From Herbiconiux ginsengi (lineage in GTDB: Bacteria; Actinomycetota; Actinomycetes; Actinomycetales; Microbacteriaceae): DNA of 64,000 bases. The stretch spans positions 34,960 to 98,959 of the forward strand of contig NZ_FNPZ01000001.1 of assembly GCF_900107435.1 (NCBI RefSeq), read 5' to 3'. A model generated the notes under the pieces. That model saw nothing but the letters and a program-made list of their open reading frames with translations, searched no databases and was not told the origin of the DNA. This document shows positions 10,270 to 17,369 of the stretch, in pieces. The number at the start of each line of letters is the position of its first letter. Positions within the stretch are counted from its first letter, which is position 1. A program made the translations under genes and the position numbers.

Positions 10270-13200
10270 TCAAGTCTGCCACGGTGCGATCGGATTGCCC
10301 GCCCAGAGCGATCCGCTCGGCACCCGCTCGCCGCGCATCACCAACGACGCCGGGCCCACGCTGGCGTTGCGGTCGACCGCGGCCGCCGGCAGGATGACGC
10401 TGTGCGGACCGAGGGTTGCGCCCTCGCCCAGCACGACGGAGTCCAGTTGCATGATGCGGTCATGGAAGAGGTGGGTCTGCACGACGCATCCGCGGTTCAC
10501 GGTCGATCCGTCGCCGAGGGTGATCAGATCGGCCTCGGGCAGCCAGTACGACTCGCACCAGACCCCGCGCCCGATGCGCGCTCCGAGTGTGCGCAGCCAC
10601 ACGGCGAGCGCCGGGGTGCCGGAGGCGTTGGCCGCGAACCAGGGGCGCGCCACGGTCTCGACGAAGGTGTCGGAGAGCTCGTTGCGCCACACGAACGACG
10701 ACCAGAGCGGATGCTCGCTCACCACGATCCGCCCCACCAGCAGCCACTTCGCGGCGGTCGAGACGAGCGCGGCGACGGCTCCCGCGGCGAGCATCACGAC
10801 GCCGGAGAGCAGGATCGCCCAGCCGAGACCGATCTCGGTCCACAGCCATTCCAGGGTGACGAGGATGCCGAGGGCGATCCAGGCGGTCACGACGACGGGC
10901 ACGATCCGCAGGATCTCCCAGACCGCGCGGGCGAGCTTGAGCGAGGCCGGCGGGCGGAAGGTGCGGGCCTCGTCGAAGTCGGAGACCGTGCGCCGCAGCC
11001 GCACGGCCGGATTGCCGAGCCAGGAGGAACCGCGCTTCCCGTTCTTCGGCGCCGAGGAGAGCACGGCCACCAGGCCGTTCCGGGGCACGCTGCGGCCCGG
11101 CCCCGCGATACCGCTGTTGCCGAGGAACGCACGACGGCCGATCTTCGCCTTGCCGATGCGCAGCCAGCCGCCGCCGAGTTCGTAGGAGGCCACCATGGTG
11201 TCGTCGGCCAGGAACGCGCCCGGAGCGATGGTGGTGAGCGCGGGCAGCAGCAGCACCGTCGAAGCCTCGACGTTGCGGCCCACCTTCGCCCCGAGCATCC
11301 GGAGCCACCACGGGGTGGCGAGGCTGGAGTAGATCGGGAAGAGCAGGGTGCGGGCGCTGTCGAGGATGCGCTCGGTCGACCATGCCTGCCAGCCGATGCG
11401 ACTGCGCACCGGGTAGTAGCCCTCGCGCAGCCCGATGCCGAGCAGGCGCACCGAGCCCACCACGAGCAGCGCGTAGGCCGCGCCGGCCACGATCACGGCG
11501 AGCGGCGTCGCCAGTGCCGCCCGGGCCGCCGCTTCGCCGAGCGTCGCGGGGTCGCCGATCATGGCACCGACCACGAGGGCGCCGAGCAGCACCGAGACGG
11601 CCGGCAGCGCCGACATGCCGAGCGAACCCAGTGCGTAGGCGATGAGCCAGCGCTTGGCGGGCAACGGTCGCGCCGCCGGCCAGGGTCGCCGGGCGGAGCC
11701 CACGCGGGTGGCGGGCGAGCCGGCCCAGCGTTCGCCGCTCGGCACCCGGCCCGACACGGCGGCGCCGGCCTCGACCTCGGCTCCGCGGCCGATGTTCGCG
11801 CCGCCCAGCAGGGTGCTGCGCGAACCGATGGTGGCGTCGGCGCCGATGTGGATGCGCCCCACCCGGAAGGTGTCGCCGTCGAGCCAGTAGCCCGCCAGGT
11901 CGACCTCGGGTTCGATCGCGGCACCCGCGCCGATCGAGATCATCCCGGTGACCGGGGGCAGGGTGTGCAGGTCGACCCCGCGGCCGATCTTCGCGCCGAG
12001 CGCGCGGGCGTAGTAGCTGATCCAAGGGGCTCCCGCGAGACTCACCGATCCCGCCAGCTGCTGCACCTGCTCGGCCAGCCAGACGCGCAGGTGCACGGTG
12101 CCGCCGCGCGGATAGTCGCCGGCTCGCAGACCGGTGAGCAGGAGCCGCGCGGCGACCACCGAGATCGCCATCTTGCCGGGTGGCGTCACGAAGAGCACGA
12201 AGCCCACCAGCACCCACCACCACGAGACCGTGGGAAAGAAGGTGTGCGCTCCGGCGGCCGAGAGCAGGTTGTTGGCCGCCGAGAGATAGACGAACCAGCG
12301 CAGCCCCACGATGACGTGCAGGGGGATGCCGAGCAGCGTCTGCGCGATGCGGCTGGATGCCGGCGTCACGAGCACAGGCCGGTCCGCTCCTCGACCGGAG
12401 CCGCTGCCGGCCGGGGCCCGGCTGTCCAGCTCCTCGGCGAGCGAGCCGATGCGGGGGTGGTCGTAGATGTCGGAGACCCGGGTGTCCGCGAAGTGCTCAC
12501 GGATGGCGGACACGAGTTGCGCCGCCGAGAGCGAGCCACCGCCGTGGGCGAAGAAGTCGTCGTCGGGACTCTCCACCGGCACACCGAGGATGGCCGACCA
12601 GCGTTCGGCGAGCCAGGCGGCGGTGGGCGAGAGGTCGGCGTTCGCGGCGTTCCCGTCTCCGGATGCGGGCAGCGGCCAGGGCAGGGCCGCCCGGTCGACC
12701 TTGCCCGAGGTACGCGTCGGCAGCGACTCGACCACGGCGAGCAGCGGCACGAGCGCTGCGGGCAGCTCTTCGCGCAGGCGGGCGTTCGCCGCGTCGCGAT
12801 CGAATTCCGCGCCGTCGGCGAGCGCCAGGTAGCCCACGAGAACCTGGTTGCCCGCGGCCGTGGTCTTCACCACGGAGGCGGCGCCGGCCACTCCCTCGAG
12901 GCCTTGCAGCGCCGCATCCACTTCGCCGAGCTCGATGCGGCGGCCGCCGAGCTTGACCTGGTCGTCGGCGCGGCCCACGAAGATCAGTCCGGCCTCTTCG
13001 AAGCGCACCAGGTCGCCGGAGCGGTACGCGCGCTCCCAGCCGAGGCTCGGGAAGGGCGCGTACTTCTCGGCGTCCTTCGCCGGATCGAGGTAGCGGGCGA
13101 GCCCCACTCCCCCGATGATGAGCTCGCCGGTCTCCCCCTCGGCGACGCGGGCTCCCGAGGCGTCGACGACGGCGAGCATCCACCCGTCCAACGGAAGGCC

Positions 13201-14301
13201 GATGCGCACCGGACCGCTGCCGAGCAGTGACGCGCAGGCGACGACGGTGGCCTCGGTCGGGCCGTAGGTGTTCCAGACCTCTCGACCGCGCGCGGCGATG
13301 CGCGCCACCAATTCGGGCGGACAGGCCTCACCGCCGAAGATGACCAGTCGCACGAGCTCGAGCGATTCCTCGGGCCAGAGTGCGGCCAGGGTCGGCACCG
13401 TGGAGACCACGGTGATGCCGTGAGCGATGAGCCAGGGGCCGAGGTCGACCCCCGAGCGCACGAGCGAGCGCGGGGCGGGCACCAGGCAGGCGCCGTTGCG
13501 CCAGGCCAGCCACATCTCCTCGCAGGAGGCGTCGAAGGCCACCGAAAGACCCGCCAGCACCCGGTCGCCGGGGCCGATCGGCGACTGCTGGAGGAAGAGG
13601 CGCGCCTCGGCGTCGACGAAGGCCGCGGCCGAGCGATGTGTGACGGCGACGCCCTTGGGCACGCCGGTCGAGCCGGAGGTGAAGATGACCCAGGCGTCGT
13701 CGTCGGGCGTCGGGCCGCCGACGGCCGGGATCGTGCCGGTGGGGGTGGCGAGCGACGGCGTCGCGTCCGGCGGGAGATCGTCGACGGAGTCATCGTGGTC
13801 GACGGCGGAGATCCCCTCGCCGCCGACCACGTCGACGGGGGCATCCACAGCGCCCGCGGTGGCCGCGCCCGGCGCATCCGCTGATTCCGCCGCAGCGGCA
13901 CGCGGGGCGAAGACGCCCCCGACGCCCACCACGCCCACCACGCGCGCCTCGCCGAACACGAGCTGCGCCCGCTCTTCGGGGTCGTCGGCATCGACCGGCA
14001 CGTAGGCGGCACCCACCGCCAGCACGGCGAGGATCGAGACGTACAGCTCCCGTGTTCCCGATGGAATCCGGATGCCTACCTTGTCGCCCCGCCGCACCCC
14101 GGAGCGACTGAGCACGGCCGCCTGAGCGTTCACGAGGCGCAGCAGCCGGCGGTAGCTCACCGCACCCTCGGGCGAATCCAGGGCGAGCGCATCCGGGTTC
14201 TCCACCGCGGTCTGCATCAGGATGTCGATCAACGTGCGCACGGGCGTGGCCCGCGCCCCGGCATCGAGCACGCGCTGTAGATCGGCGTTGTCGTCAGTCA
14301 C
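10270..14301 (-). CDS. Pls/PosA-type non-ribosomal peptide synthetase (A-PCP plus membrane C-terminal region)
   Basis: 1343 aa. GTG 14301 is chosen because GGAGAGG lies 7 nt upstream; an in-frame ATG at 14334 has no such site. The adenylation domain covers about 15-535, with A3 IFTSGSTGVPKG, A4 FDASCEEMW, A5 NTYGPTEAT, YRSGDLVR and the lysine motif TRTSGKVDR. The carrier domain (about 555-625) has HGGGSLS, with Ser590 as phosphopantetheine site. The remaining 700 residues hold about six membrane segments separating three hexapeptide-repeat (left-handed helix) domains. There is no condensation, thioesterase or reductase domain. This is the layout of epsilon-poly-lysine synthetase and relatives, which join one amino acid into a chain and may export it. 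The substrate cannot be read reliably. A low-complexity insert of about 65 residues separates A2 and A3. Confidence 0.9.
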   Translation of the reverse strand: MTDDNADLQRVLDAGARATPVRTLIDILMQTAVENPDALALDSPEGAVSYRRLLRLVNAQAAVLSRSGVRRGDKVGIRIPSGTRELYVSILAVLAVGAAYVPVDADDPEERAQLVFGEARVVGVVGVGGVFAPRAAAAESADAPGAATAGAVDAPVDVVGGEGISAVDHDDSVDDLPPDATPSLATPTGTIPAVGGPTPDDDAWVIFTSGSTGVPKGVAVTHRSAAAFVDAEARLFLQQSPIGPGDRVLAGLSVAFDASCEEMWLAWRNGACLVPAPRSLVRSGVDLGPWLIAHGITVVSTVPTLAALWPEESLELVRLVIFGGEACPPELVARIAARGREVWNTYGPTEATVVACASLLGSGPVRIGLPLDGWMLAVVDASGARVAEGETGELIIGGVGLARYLDPAKDAEKYAPFPSLGWERAYRSGDLVRFEEAGLIFVGRADDQVKLGGRRIELGEVDAALQGLEGVAGAASVVKTTAAGNQVLVGYLALADGAEFDRDAANARLREELPAALVPLLAVVESLPTRTSGKVDRAALPWPLPASGDGNAANADLSPTAAWLAERWSAILGVPVESPDDDFFAHGGGSLSAAQLVSAIREHFADTRVSDIYDHPRIGSLAEELDSRAPAGSGSGRGADRPVLVTPASSRIAQTLLGIPLHVIVGLRWFVYLSAANNLLSAAGAHTFFPTVSWWWVLVGFVLFVTPPGKMAISVVAARLLLTGLRAGDYPRGGTVHLRVWLAEQVQQLAGSVSLAGAPWISYYARALGAKIGRGVDLHTLPPVTGMISIGAGAAIEPEVDLAGYWLDGDTFRVGRIHIGADATIGSRSTLLGGANIGRGAEVEAGAAVSGRVPSGERWAGSPATRVGSARRPWPAARPLPAKRWLIAYALGSLGMSALPAVSVLLGALVVGAMIGDPATLGEAAARAALATPLAVIVAGAAYALLVVGSVRLLGIGLREGYYPVRSRIGWQAWSTERILDSARTLLFPIYSSLATPWWLRMLGAKVGRNVEASTVLLLPALTTIAPGAFLADDTMVASYELGGGWLRIGKAKIGRRAFLGNSGIAGPGRSVPRNGLVAVLSSAPKNGKRGSSWLGNPAVRLRRTVSDFDEARTFRPPASLKLARAVWEILRIVPVVVTAWIALGILVTLEWLWTEIGLGWAILLSGVVMLAAGAVAALVSTAAKWLLVGRIVVSEHPLWSSFVWRNELSDTFVETVARPWFAANASGTPALAVWLRTLGARIGRGVWCESYWLPEADLITLGDGSTVNRGCVVQTHLFHDRIMQLDSVVLGEGATLGPHSVILPAAAVDRNASVGPASLVMRGERVPSGSLWAGNPIAPWQT

Positions 14302-14365
14302 TCGAGTACCTCTCCGGGTCGGCGTCCGACTCACTCCTCACCGTACGCGTGCCGAGCCTAGGGAG

Positions 14366-14398
14366 CGGAGGTGACTCGCAGGTGAACAGACGGTGACG
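14366..14398 (-). promoter_or_regulatory. Three-unit PHO-box-like array upstream of the Pls-like operon
   Basis: On the synthetase strand three contiguous 11-mers read CGTCACCGTCT, GTTCACCTGCG and AGTCACCTCCG. The middle one fits the Streptomyces PHO-box unit G(G/T)TCAYYYR(G/C)G at all 11 positions, the third at 9 of 11, the first less well. A TAGGCT hexamer at 14355-14360 follows. The array thus overlaps the place of a -35 box, as in PhoP-activated promoters. The expected binder is the RegX3 encoded at 53.4 kb. Confidence 0.6.
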
Positions 14399-14405
14399 CG
14401 ACTGG

Positions 14406-14429
14406 GAGAACGAATGTTCTGGTATTCTC
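14406..14429. promoter_or_regulatory. Overlapping palindromes and -10 box upstream of the tetR gene
   Basis: AGAAC-gaat-GTTCT (14407-14420) is a perfect inverted repeat. It overlaps a wider GAGAA/TTCTC pair (14406-14410 and 14425-14429). TATTCT (14423-14428) fits a -10 box whose start point would be the A of the ATG at 14435. A TetR dimer here would block its own promoter and might also touch the divergent synthetase promoter. Confidence 0.5.
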
Positions 14430-14434
14430 GGAGC

Positions 14435-15019
14435 ATGTCCACCGCCGCAACCGCCACCGCCGCAACACCGCCGAAGGTGTCCGAGGCGCGCGAGCGTCTG
14501 GTGCGGGTGGCCTCGGAGCTGTTCTACCGCGAGGGCATCCACAGCGTCGGCATGGATCGCATCCTGGCCGAGGCCAGCGTCACCCGCGCCACCATGTACC
14601 GCCACTTCTCGGGCAAGGAGGCCCTGGTGGCCGCCTACCTCGAGCGCGAGGACGCGGTGATCCGCGGCTACTTCAGCACCGACGGCGACCCGGCACCGGC
14701 CGAGCTGGTGCGGCTCGTCATCGACGGGATCGCCGACGACATCGGCCGCTACCACACCCGCGGCTGTCCGTTCATCAATGCGGCGGCGGAATACCCCGAC
14801 GCGACGAGCGAGGTGCGCCGCATCATCGAGCGGCACCGCGAGTGGTTCCGTTCGACGCTCCGCGACGCGCTCGTGGATGCGGGCGTCGCGGACGCCGAAA
14901 CCGTGGCGGGTTCGCTCGTGATGCTGCGCGACGCCGCCCTGGTCGGCGCCTACCTCGACGGTGTCGAGGTGGCGCGCCCGGTCTTCGTGGCCACGGCGCA
15001 CGCCCTCGCCGGCCTCTAG
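14435..15019 (+). CDS. TetR/AcrR-family transcriptional regulator
   Basis: 194 aa, the usual TetR size. The N-terminal helix-turn-helix (about 15-62) reads ARERLVRVASELFYREGIHS, then VTRATMYRHFSGKEALVAAYL, which is characteristic. The C-terminal ligand domain is unassigned, with CPFINAAAEYP in the middle as in the YxaF/AefR-like group. The ATG at 14435 lacks a ribosome site but lies 7 nt after TATTCT, so it is probably read from a leaderless mRNA. It is divergent from the Pls-like synthetase, with palindromes in the gap. It is therefore likely a local repressor of itself and perhaps of the synthetase operon. Confidence 0.9.
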   Translation: MSTAATATAATPPKVSEARERLVRVASELFYREGIHSVGMDRILAEASVTRATMYRHFSGKEALVAAYLEREDAVIRGYFSTDGDPAPAELVRLVIDGIADDIGRYHTRGCPFINAAAEYPDATSEVRRIIERHREWFRSTLRDALVDAGVADAETVAGSLVMLRDAALVGAYLDGVEVARPVFVATAHALAGL

Positions 15020-15103
15020 CCCCTCCCCCTTCCGCTCCCCCTCCCCCCTTCCGCTCCCCCTCCCGTCTCCCGACCGCGCAGGCTCGTTCGGGAGGACTGA
15101 GGT

Positions 15104-15134
15104 CGTTCGGGAGGACTGAGGGTCCTCCCGAACG
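15104..15134. terminator. Perfect 13-bp stem-loop between convergent genes
   Basis: CGTTCGGGAGGAC, loop TGAGG, GTCCTCCCGAACG. The left arm is preceded by another direct copy (TCGTTCGGGAGGACTGAGG begins near 15084 and again at 15103). It lies between the tetR stop and the stop of the Eis-like gene. A likely bidirectional terminator. Confidence 0.7.
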
Positions 15135-15184
15135 TAAAACCGCCGCGGATGTCCTCCCCGGCGACGGACGCACCCCGGGCCGGG

Positions 15185-16471
15185 TCAGAAGTGGGTGATG
15201 CCGTAGGGCTGCTCGACCGGCGCGAGCAGGCGGGCGAGGGACGCCGCCGCGCCCGGCACCTGCTCGGCGAGCTGACCGGCCGCCGCCAGCACCCGCGGGT
15301 CGACGCCGCCGAGGTACACCGAGCCCAGCGCCGAGGCGTCGAGTTCGAGGTCGGGAGCCGCCGCGTCATCGCGGGCGACGCTCGCCCGCCCGCCCTCCAC
15401 GCGCATCCGGTACCGCCCCGTCGCGTGCCCGAGGGGGTCGGACACCCCGAACACGATCGACCCCTCGTTCACGTAGCCGCGTGCTTCGAACGCCGCCACG
15501 ACGTCGAGGATGCGCATCCAGAGCCAGTCGTTCACACTCTTCACCGAGACCAGCCGCCAGTCGGCGAGCGCCCAGCGCAGCGGGTCGTCGGCCGGCGCGG
15601 CACCGTAGGTCACCGTGGTCACCAGATCGAGCGACGCGAGGAACTGCCAGAGCCCGAGGTAGGCGTCGGCGTTCTGCGCCACGAGGTCGACGACCTCGAC
15701 GATCTGCGGATCGGACTCCCACCCCGAGAACCGGTAGGTCACGTAGCCGTCGATCACGCCCGACTCGTCGTAGTGGAGGGCCCCGCGAACCGACCGGTCT
15801 TCTTCACCCTTCTCGCCGTCGAGTCCCGACACACGCCCCCAGTACTTCGTGTGGCGATCGACCGATCCGACCCGCCCCTCGTGGAACCCGGCGAAGACGC
15901 CCGGGCCGAGCGTCGCGATCTCGCGGGCGTCGATCAGTTCGCATCGCCCCCGCGGCGTCGCGAGCAGGCGGAACCGCTGGTCGGTCGCCACCGAGATCGA
16001 GTGCACCGTCGTGGCGACACCGAAGCCGAACCGCCGGTAGATCGTGGCCTCCGACACCGTGAGCGCGGCGATGGCATAGCCGTCGGCGACGGCCCGATCG
16101 AGATCGGCCTCCATCATGTGGCGGAGTATGCCGTTGCGGCGATGCGTCGGCCGCACGGTGACCGCCGAGATGAGGTGCGCCGGGAGCGGGGCTTCGCCGC
16201 CCACGTTGATGGTGCGCTCGAACGTGGCGAACGTCGCCACCGGCACCTCGCCACCGAGCGACGCGTGCGGCCGCGTGCGGGCGTATGCCCCCGTGAGCAT
16301 CTGCCCGTCGTTCACCATGTCGGCGGATGCCCGTGCGAGCGCCTTGTCGTCGAGGCGCGGCTCGTGGAAGCCCTGCGTCTCGGCCTGGAGCCACGCCCGG
16401 GTGGCTTCGCCGCCCTCGCCCTCGGAAGCGGCGGCGAACGTACGGAAGTCGTATTCGGTGATGGAACCCAT
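15185..16471 (-). CDS. Eis-like GNAT acetyltransferase
   Basis: 428 aa, close to the length of Eis proteins. The N-terminal GNAT domain holds the acetyl-CoA loop (VTVRPTHRRNGILRHMM, about 106-122) and the YRRFGFG segment. A second GNAT-like domain follows, then an SCP2-like C-terminal domain (from about 320), ending in PYGITHF. The C-terminal carboxylate acts in catalysis in known Eis enzymes. Eis proteins acetylate amines on aminoglycosides or on lysines of proteins and peptides. Its real substrate is unknown. It is convergent with the tetR gene and divergent from the DUF385 gene, with 43 bp between the starts. Confidence 0.88.
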   Translation of the reverse strand: MGSITEYDFRTFAAASEGEGGEATRAWLQAETQGFHEPRLDDKALARASADMVNDGQMLTGAYARTRPHASLGGEVPVATFATFERTINVGGEAPLPAHLISAVTVRPTHRRNGILRHMMEADLDRAVADGYAIAALTVSEATIYRRFGFGVATTVHSISVATDQRFRLLATPRGRCELIDAREIATLGPGVFAGFHEGRVGSVDRHTKYWGRVSGLDGEKGEEDRSVRGALHYDESGVIDGYVTYRFSGWESDPQIVEVVDLVAQNADAYLGLWQFLASLDLVTTVTYGAAPADDPLRWALADWRLVSVKSVNDWLWMRILDVVAAFEARGYVNEGSIVFGVSDPLGHATGRYRMRVEGGRASVARDDAAAPDLELDASALGSVYLGGVDPRVLAAAGQLAEQVPGAAASLARLLAPVEQPYGITHF

Positions 16472-16514
16472 GGTGCAACGCTACGCGATGCCACCGACGC
16501 GCTAACGTGTGGCT

Positions 16515-16937
16515 GTGAGCGACTTCAACCAAGGCATCATCGACGAATTCCGCGCCAACGGCGGTCGGGTCGAGTCAGGCGGGTTCGGAACAGGGCTCGT
16601 GCTGCTGCATCACATCGGCGCCAAGTCAGGCGTCGAGCGGGTGAGCCCGGTGCTCGGCATCCCCCAGGGCGACGGCAGCATCCTCATCGCCGCGTCGAAG
16701 GCCGGGGCACCAGACGACCCGGCCTGGCTCGGCAACCTGCGCGCGCATCCGGATGTCTCCATCGAGACCGGCGACGGATCGCGCGTCGAGACCGCCCCCG
16801 TGCACGCCGAGGTGCTGAGCCCCGATGAGCGCGATGCGGGCTGGCAGCAGTTCCTCGACCGCTCGCCCGGCTTCGCACAGTACGAGGCGAGAGCCGGCGG
16901 CCGCATCATCGCGGTGGTTCGCCTCAGCCCCCGCTAG
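16515..16937 (+). CDS. Nitroreductase/deazaflavin (F420)-dependent-type protein, DUF385 fold
   Basis: 140 aa. The GTG at 16515 is chosen because TAACGT (16503-16508) ends 7 nt before it and there is no ribosome site: a leaderless start. The core motif set is that of the split-barrel F420-binding family (Ddn/DUF385): LLHHIGAKSGVERVSPV, then GSILIAASKAGAPDDPAWLGNLRAHP. Members bind F420H2 or flavin and reduce various small molecules. Cofactor and substrate cannot be decided here. It is single, divergent from the Eis-like gene. Confidence 0.85.
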   Translation: MSDFNQGIIDEFRANGGRVESGGFGTGLVLLHHIGAKSGVERVSPVLGIPQGDGSILIAASKAGAPDDPAWLGNLRAHPDVSIETGDGSRVETAPVHAEVLSPDERDAGWQQFLDRSPGFAQYEARAGGRIIAVVRLSPR

Positions 16938-16968
16938 CGTCGGCCGAAAGCCCCGTTAACGAATGGTG

Positions 16969-16990
16969 GAGAGGGCCGAAGCCCTCCCCA
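16969..16990. terminator. Hairpin after the DUF385 gene
   Basis: GAGGGC, loop CGAA, GCCCTC (16972-16987), extended by GG/CC after one mismatch. It lies between convergent stops and probably serves as a terminator. Confidence 0.6.
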
Positions 16991-17035
16991 CGCAGGAGTC
17001 TAGCAAGTCCGCCGGGTGAACGGCGAATGACGTCG

Positions 17036-17320
17036 TCACCGGCTGAGCAGACCCGCGCGCTCCGGATGCCGGTCGAACCACTGCCCGACGTACCAGCACA
17101 TCGGCACCACCCGATACGGCGTCGTGGCCTCGACGTCGTCGACGGCGTAGCTCACGATCTCGCCGGCCAAGCCCTGTCCGCGCTTCTTCGGATCGGTGAA
17201 GGTGTGGGTGAACGAGATGGTGTTGTCGTTCACGACGTAGTCGACGGCGCTCGCCATGGCCCCGTCGACCCGGAGGGTGTAGCGGTGCTGGTCGGCGTCA
17301 TGACTGAATTCGCGTGCCAT
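17036..17320 (-). CDS. Small GNAT-type acetyltransferase (YjdJ/Gcn5-like)
   Basis: 94 aa, the size of the minimal N-acetyltransferase family (Acetyltransf_CG). It has the beta strands ending in ISFTHTFTDPKKRGQGLAGE, where the KKRGQGLA loop binds acetyl-CoA, and the C-terminal VPMCWYVGQWFDRHPE block. The substrate is unknown. It sits in front of the transketolase-like gene on the same strand, but the 49-bp gap between them shows no coupling. Confidence 0.88.
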   Translation of the reverse strand: MAREFSHDADQHRYTLRVDGAMASAVDYVVNDNTISFTHTFTDPKKRGQGLAGEIVSYAVDDVEATTPYRVVPMCWYVGQWFDRHPERAGLLSR

Positions 17321-17369
17321 GCTTCCACCCTACGTCCGCTTCGAGGCGCGATGGTCGGAACGGGACGGC

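Noticed and set aside
10240-13230. Very long plus-strand open frame (996 codons) opposite the synthetase
   Set aside because: Arg/Gly/His-rich translation without domains; the shadow of a high-GC gene whose own strand carries clear A and PCP motifs and a ribosome site.
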